Source: Rhodopseudomonas julia
GTDB taxonomy: Bacteria > Pseudomonadota > Alphaproteobacteria > Rhizobiales > Afifellaceae
DNA length: 64,000 bases
NCBI RefSeq assembly: GCF_030813515.1
Contig: NZ_JAUSUK010000002.1
Span: forward strand, 124,001 to 188,000
Direction: 5' to 3'
Shown: positions 60,778-64,000 of the stretch, in pieces
How the letters are laid out: every line of letters begins with the position of its first letter
Position numbering within the stretch: position 1 is the stretch's first letter
Notes under the pieces: model-generated
The model's input: the letters and a program-made list of their open reading frames with translations, nothing else
The model's database searches: none
What the model was told of the DNA's origin: nothing
Made by a program: the position numbers and the translations under genes

Positions 60778-61407
60778 TCATTTGTCGGCTGAGGGAGGGC
60801 GCCCGCCGGAATCTTTTCGCCTGTTTGCGCGCAAATGGCGCTCGAGCTCGGGCAGGAATTGCCAGATGTCGCGGTTGAGTTCGGTCATCTCGCGCGCCGT
60901 TTCGTTCATCTCTTCCAGGCGCCGGTCATCAAGCGGGCGCTCGCGTCCAAAGCAGATGCGGCCCCGCTTCTCTTCGATCCGCATCAGGTTGGTGTGGGTG
61001 ATCTCGCCGAGCTGGTCGACTGCAAACATGGAATGGTTGAGCTCGTTGCGCAGCTTTGTCGCCGCCTCGAAGCGTTTCACGAGAAGCTTCAATCTCCTGG
61101 CGATGGCCTCATCACGAAGCTTGGCCTTGGCCAGCCGGTTGACGAGATCGAGCCTCGCCCGAGTGGTGTTGAGTGTTCCGAAAACGATGACAGAGGTCGG
61201 ATGATCGGTTTCCATCAGCAGCATGAGGACATGGACGAACAGGCTCTCGTTGTTCGACCAGTTGAGCACGAGGTTGCCGATGGTGGCGAAGATGCGCATC
61301 CGCCGTTCCTGCAGACCGCGAGTCGGGGCGGAGAACGGCTCGAACGAGGGGGGATCCGGTAGGTTCGAATCAGCAACGGCAATGTCGTGCGGATGCGTAT
61401 CGTCCAC
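60778..61407 (-). CDS. HEPN-motif hypothetical protein
   Basis: A 209-residue all-helical soluble protein. The segment ATKLRNELNHSMF contains R120-N-E-L-N-H125, the Rx4H motif of HEPN nucleases, in the expected amphipathic helix context; an upstream run of helices (residues 38-118) completes a plausible four-helix HEPN bundle. There is no adjacent antitoxin (MNT) gene. Flanks (AT-rich DNA, a two-component pair, acidic repeat proteins) give an accessory-island flavour. Function unproven. Confidence 0.5.
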   Translation of the reverse strand: MDDTHPHDIAVADSNLPDPPSFEPFSAPTRGLQERRMRIFATIGNLVLNWSNNESLFVHVLMLLMETDHPTSVIVFGTLNTTRARLDLVNRLAKAKLRDEAIARRLKLLVKRFEAATKLRNELNHSMFAVDQLGEITHTNLMRIEEKRGRICFGRERPLDDRRLEEMNETAREMTELNRDIWQFLPELERHLRANRRKDSGGRPPSADK

Positions 61408-61758
61408 CGGTCGACCCTCCTTGAGTTTATCTCTCGGAGGCTAAAGTCGGCGCCTTCCAGATTCAAAGTCAATGTAGCAGAAACAGCGTTACGTCAGGTT
61501 ATTCCTGACAAGCATTCGGGTAATACCTGTTTTCGGTATGGGAAAAACTCTGTCATGTCAGGATTTTTTACGAGGAAACGGGGAATTTCCTGAGAGACAA
61601 TTTGCCTTTGTGTCGACCACCATTGGCGCAGTTGCTGGATGTTCCGGCAACCGGGCTCGCAAGGGCTCCGACCAACGCGAGAGGCCGCTGAAGCCGTTCA
61701 ATCCGCGTAGATGACGGGTTGCGGTCACCCATCGGTTTCTCGACCAGAGGAAGTGAAA
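61408..61758. other. Divergent intergenic region, HEPN gene / acidic protein gene
   Basis: About 350 bp, AT-richer than average. It holds hairpin GTCAGG-TTATT-CCTGAC (61493-61509), a further GTCAGG at 61557-61562 and an ATACC / GGTAT hairpin near 61523-61539. It likely carries the promoters of both divergent genes. Confidence 0.55.
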
Positions 61759-62673
61759 ATGGCTACTGACCGTAACAATCTGGCATTTGCCAATGCCGGC
61801 GTCGCCGGCGCGTTCCAGGACAGCTGGGGTAACGGCGTCGATGCGTCCGTGACGAACCAGGATTTCGACGTTCTCAGCAACAACGATGCGAGCGACGACG
61901 ACAACCTTGATCTCGACGATCAGGACGTGGTCGACATCGACGACAACGACGGTGGCGACGACATCGACGTCGCGGTGCTGGGTTCCGGCAATTCGAGCAC
62001 GACCGATATCGACACCGACGAATCCTACTTCAGCGGGAATGAATCGACCTACACGTCGGACACGACCGTCGACGTCTCCAATGTCGGCAACGAATCGTTC
62101 TCGTCGGACATCAGCTCGGACGTCTCCTCGACCAACACGTTCAACTACTCCGACGATGACGTGAACACGACAGGCAGCAACAACACTGCCAATGTCAGCG
62201 TTACCGACAGCTTCAACGAGAAGATCGACAACGTCGGCAACTGGTCGGACACCGATATCCATACCAAGATGGAGCAGATCGGCGACGGTGACCTCGTCGA
62301 TATCGATGGCCTTTGCGGCAATGTCGATGATCTTTTGTCGCTCGGTGGAGACGGCAACGTCTTCGCGCTCGACCAGGTCCAGACGATGATGGATAGCGAT
62401 TTCATCGCCAATCCGACCGTCGCCAACAACGGTTATCTCGGCCAGTCCGCGTACAACGTCGATGGCGGTGCCGCAGACGCGACGTCTGGTGTCGGGAATG
62501 TCGACGGTGCCAGCGATGTCGGCGGCAATGCCAATGCCGGCGCGGACGCGCTCGCGGACCTCAGCGGCTTCGACCAGAGCATCAGCATGGGCGGCAACAT
62601 TCAGTACGCCAGCATGAATCTCGATGTGGTCGGCGGCAGCGCGGATTCCGACATCATGGGCGACGACACCTGA
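61759..62673 (+). CDS. Asp/Asn/Ser-rich acidic protein A
   Basis: A 304-residue protein with almost no Lys, Arg or His and very many Asp, Asn, Ser and Gly residues; predicted isoelectric point is extremely low. Layout: short N-terminus containing VAGAFQDS (15-22), a dense acidic block DDQDVVDIDDND then GDDIDVAV (53-73), a Ser/Thr/Asn beta-rich middle, WSDTDI near 160, a DLVDIDGLCGNVDDLLSLGG segment and a Gly/Ala/Asp-rich C-terminus ending SDIMGDDT. No signal peptide or membrane helix. It may bind cations or sit on the surface. AGAGGAAG precedes ATG 61759. Paralog of the next gene. Confidence 0.75.
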   Translation: MATDRNNLAFANAGVAGAFQDSWGNGVDASVTNQDFDVLSNNDASDDDNLDLDDQDVVDIDDNDGGDDIDVAVLGSGNSSTTDIDTDESYFSGNESTYTSDTTVDVSNVGNESFSSDISSDVSSTNTFNYSDDDVNTTGSNNTANVSVTDSFNEKIDNVGNWSDTDIHTKMEQIGDGDLVDIDGLCGNVDDLLSLGGDGNVFALDQVQTMMDSDFIANPTVANNGYLGQSAYNVDGGAADATSGVGNVDGASDVGGNANAGADALADLSGFDQSISMGGNIQYASMNLDVVGGSADSDIMGDDT

Positions 62674-62786
62674 CCGCATGCTCACGGCTTCGGCCGGACA
62701 CGCATTCTTTCAACATGCGCTTGCGGGCATTGCCCTGAACGCTCCGGCTTTGCCTGTGCGAGCGACGACTTTCAAAGGAATACGCT

Positions 62787-63731
62787 ATGTTTAACTTCAA
62801 TCCGGCTCCTCCGGCGGCCGAAGAAAACAACACCGGCAGCACCAGCGCCGGCGTTGTGGGTGCCTTCCAGGACAGCAACAACAATTTCGTCGACGGCTCC
62901 GAGAGCAATCTGAGCTCCTCGTTTATGAGCGGCAACGATCTGTCGGATGACGACAACCAGGACATCGACGATCAGGACGTGGTCGACATCGACGACAACG
63001 ATGCTGGTGACGACATCGACGTGGCGGTGGTCGATTCCCTCAACACCTCCTCGTTCTCGGTGGACAAGGACGTGTCGGTCGGCAGCGACAACACCAATAC
63101 GGTGTCGAAAACGGTCGATATCGATGTGGAGGATTCAGGAAATTCTTCGGTCAATATCGAGAAGTCCCTGGACTACACGGAAGAGAACACGATCAATTGG
63201 TCGGACGACGATGTGAACACGACGAACAGCGGGAACACGCTCAACGTCAGCATCGACGATGTCGGCAACAAGACGCTGACCGATTCCTTCAATGCGAGCT
63301 CGCATACCGAAACCTTCAACGAGTACTGCATTGACGACAGCGATCTGGTCGACCTCGACGGTCTCCAGGGCCGCATCGACGACATTCTGAGCGTCGGCGG
63401 AAGCGGCAACGTCCTCAGCGGTCTGCAGGATCAGCTCCTCACCGACAACGATCTGGTGATGAGCCCGTCCGTGTCAAATGGCCATTGGGCTTCCGTCAGC
63501 CAGGATGCCGGTTGCATCGACGGCGGCTTGGCCGATTCCGACGCAACCGTCGGAAATGTCGGCGGCGACAGCGATGTCGGAGCAAATGCGACGGCCTCTG
63601 CGGATGCTTCGGCCAATCTCTCTGCGTTCGGCCAGACGATCGAGACCGGCCTCAACACGCAGTATGCCCGCATCGATACGAGCGTCGTGGGCGGTTCCGA
63701 CGACGGCGATATCTCGGGCGACGACGCCTGA
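62787..63731 (+). CDS. Asp/Asn/Ser-rich acidic protein B (paralog of A)
   Basis: A 314-residue protein sharing the whole layout of protein A: VVGAFQDS (23-30), the acidic block DDQDVVDIDDND then GDDIDVAV (61-81), a Ser/Thr/Asn middle with NWSDDDVNTT, DSDLVDLDGLQGRIDDILSVGG, and the C-terminal VVGGSDDGDISGDDA. DNA of the acidic block is nearly identical in the two genes (61915-61977 and 62967-63029), pointing to recent duplication or gene conversion. Tandem, 113 bp apart, same strand. No known family recognised. An AAAGGAA site precedes the ATG. Confidence 0.75.
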   Translation: MFNFNPAPPAAEENNTGSTSAGVVGAFQDSNNNFVDGSESNLSSSFMSGNDLSDDDNQDIDDQDVVDIDDNDAGDDIDVAVVDSLNTSSFSVDKDVSVGSDNTNTVSKTVDIDVEDSGNSSVNIEKSLDYTEENTINWSDDDVNTTNSGNTLNVSIDDVGNKTLTDSFNASSHTETFNEYCIDDSDLVDLDGLQGRIDDILSVGGSGNVLSGLQDQLLTDNDLVMSPSVSNGHWASVSQDAGCIDGGLADSDATVGNVGGDSDVGANATASADASANLSAFGQTIETGLNTQYARIDTSVVGGSDDGDISGDDA

Positions 63732-63796
63732 GCAGCCGAGCCAGCTGATGGTGTTCGAAGGCTGAGGAGACTCGAACTTCGAGCAACACTGACACT

Positions 63797-63822
63797 GAGA
63801 GCCGCGCCATGTCGCGGCTCTC
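63797..63822 (+). terminator. Terminator after the acidic protein pair
   Basis: GAGAGCCGCG / CGCGGCTCTC perfect 10-bp stem with 6-base loop, followed by TCTGCC, 65 bp after protein B. Confidence 0.75.
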
Positions 63823-63858
63823 TCTGCCTCAACTCGGTCAGAATCTCGGAGCCAGGCC

Positions 63859-64000
63859 GTGCGTGCCAATGCCGTCGCAGAAGCCATATCCAGATTCATG
63901 GGGTTCTTCGAGCCGGTCGAGGAGACCGCGAAGTTCCGCATCGCGCATCCAGATTTCGATTTCGAAAGCCGGCCTGTCGCGCTGACGCCGGATGCGCCGG
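63859..64000 (+). CDS. Start of a gene cut by the right edge
   Basis: An open frame from GTG 63859 (GGAG seven bases upstream) runs to the window end without a stop (47 codons: VRANAVAEAISRFMGFFEP...). The start may be further upstream in the same frame. Too short to assign. Its place beyond the terminator makes it a separate unit. Confidence 0.4.
   Translation, partial: MRANAVAEAISRFMGFFEPVEETAKFRIAHPDFDFESRPVALTPDAP

Noticed and set aside
1-64000. CRISPR array, prophage, IS element or rRNA genes
   Set aside because: No regularly spaced repeats, transposase, integrase, capsid gene or rRNA sequence was found. The 16S-like 16-mer at 24306 is a ribosome site, not rRNA.

Overview
The window is 64 kb of GC-rich DNA from an alphaproteobacterium, most likely of the order Hyphomicrobiales (Rhizobiales). 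The markers are GapR (DUF2312) beside DUF1244, a DUF1036-pyk pair, a Brucella Omp10-like lipoprotein, an Omp25/31-type porin with a CtrA-like box, the three-gene proton-translocating transhydrogenase behind an aa3-oxidase subunit IV, an alphaproteobacterial serC leader and RpoH. No phage, IS element, CRISPR array or rRNA operon was seen. Genus cannot be decided from the sequence alone.

Layout. 0.1-6.4 kb: nitric oxide respiration, with norE-norF diverging from norC-norB-norQ-norD, a pseudoazurin gene behind them, and three Nnr/FNR-type inverted repeats. 6.7-9.2 kb: a choline/betaine-type ABC permease and ATPase without a binding protein, then a small DMT carrier. 9.4-16.6 kb: rpmJ, a TPR protein, pyk with DUF1036, a DMT exporter, an N-formylglutamate amidohydrolase-like gene, DUF1244, gapR and glpD. 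16.7-22.1 kb: two envelope genes (DUF882/M15-like and an L,D-transpeptidase) and an NtrC-like response regulator whose ATPase motifs have decayed. 22.3-30 kb: pepF, a mini-ORF behind an unusually long Shine-Dalgarno sequence, an ABC1 kinase, the Omp10-like lipoprotein, COX subunit IV and pntAA-AB-B. 30-34.3 kb: a membrane diguanylate cyclase, small orphan genes and an Omp25/31 porin. 34.4-40.6 kb: serC, serA, purA and a polyproline membrane protein. 40.6-44.5 kb: a TPP-riboswitch thiXY-like operon lacking an ATPase, and two DMT carriers. 44.6-47.6 kb: rpoH, rluD, a small membrane protein and tRNA-Glu(CTC).

48-55.5 kb: an MFS carrier, FdrA/AllF, AllG (DUF1116), carbamate kinase, AllH (DUF2877) and a LysR regulator. 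This is probably an oxalurate/oxamate transcarbamylase system that makes ATP from carbamoyl phosphate, with no allantoin genes beside it. 56.7-59.2 kb: an ECF-like transporter (S-type, fused ATPase, T-type) whose two ATPase halves have lost complementary motifs, so one composite ATP site remains. 59.3-61.4 kb: a LuxR-type response regulator, a short histidine-kinase-like partner and a HEPN-motif protein. 61.8-63.7 kb: two tandem, extremely Asp/Asn/Ser-rich paralogous proteins that I do not recognise.

The best candidates for something undescribed are the asymmetric ECF-like transporter, the acidic tandem paralogs, the mini-ORF with a 16-nt match to the 16S rRNA tail, and the degenerate NtrC-like regulator. 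Most long antiparallel reading frames in this GC-rich DNA are shadows and were left out.
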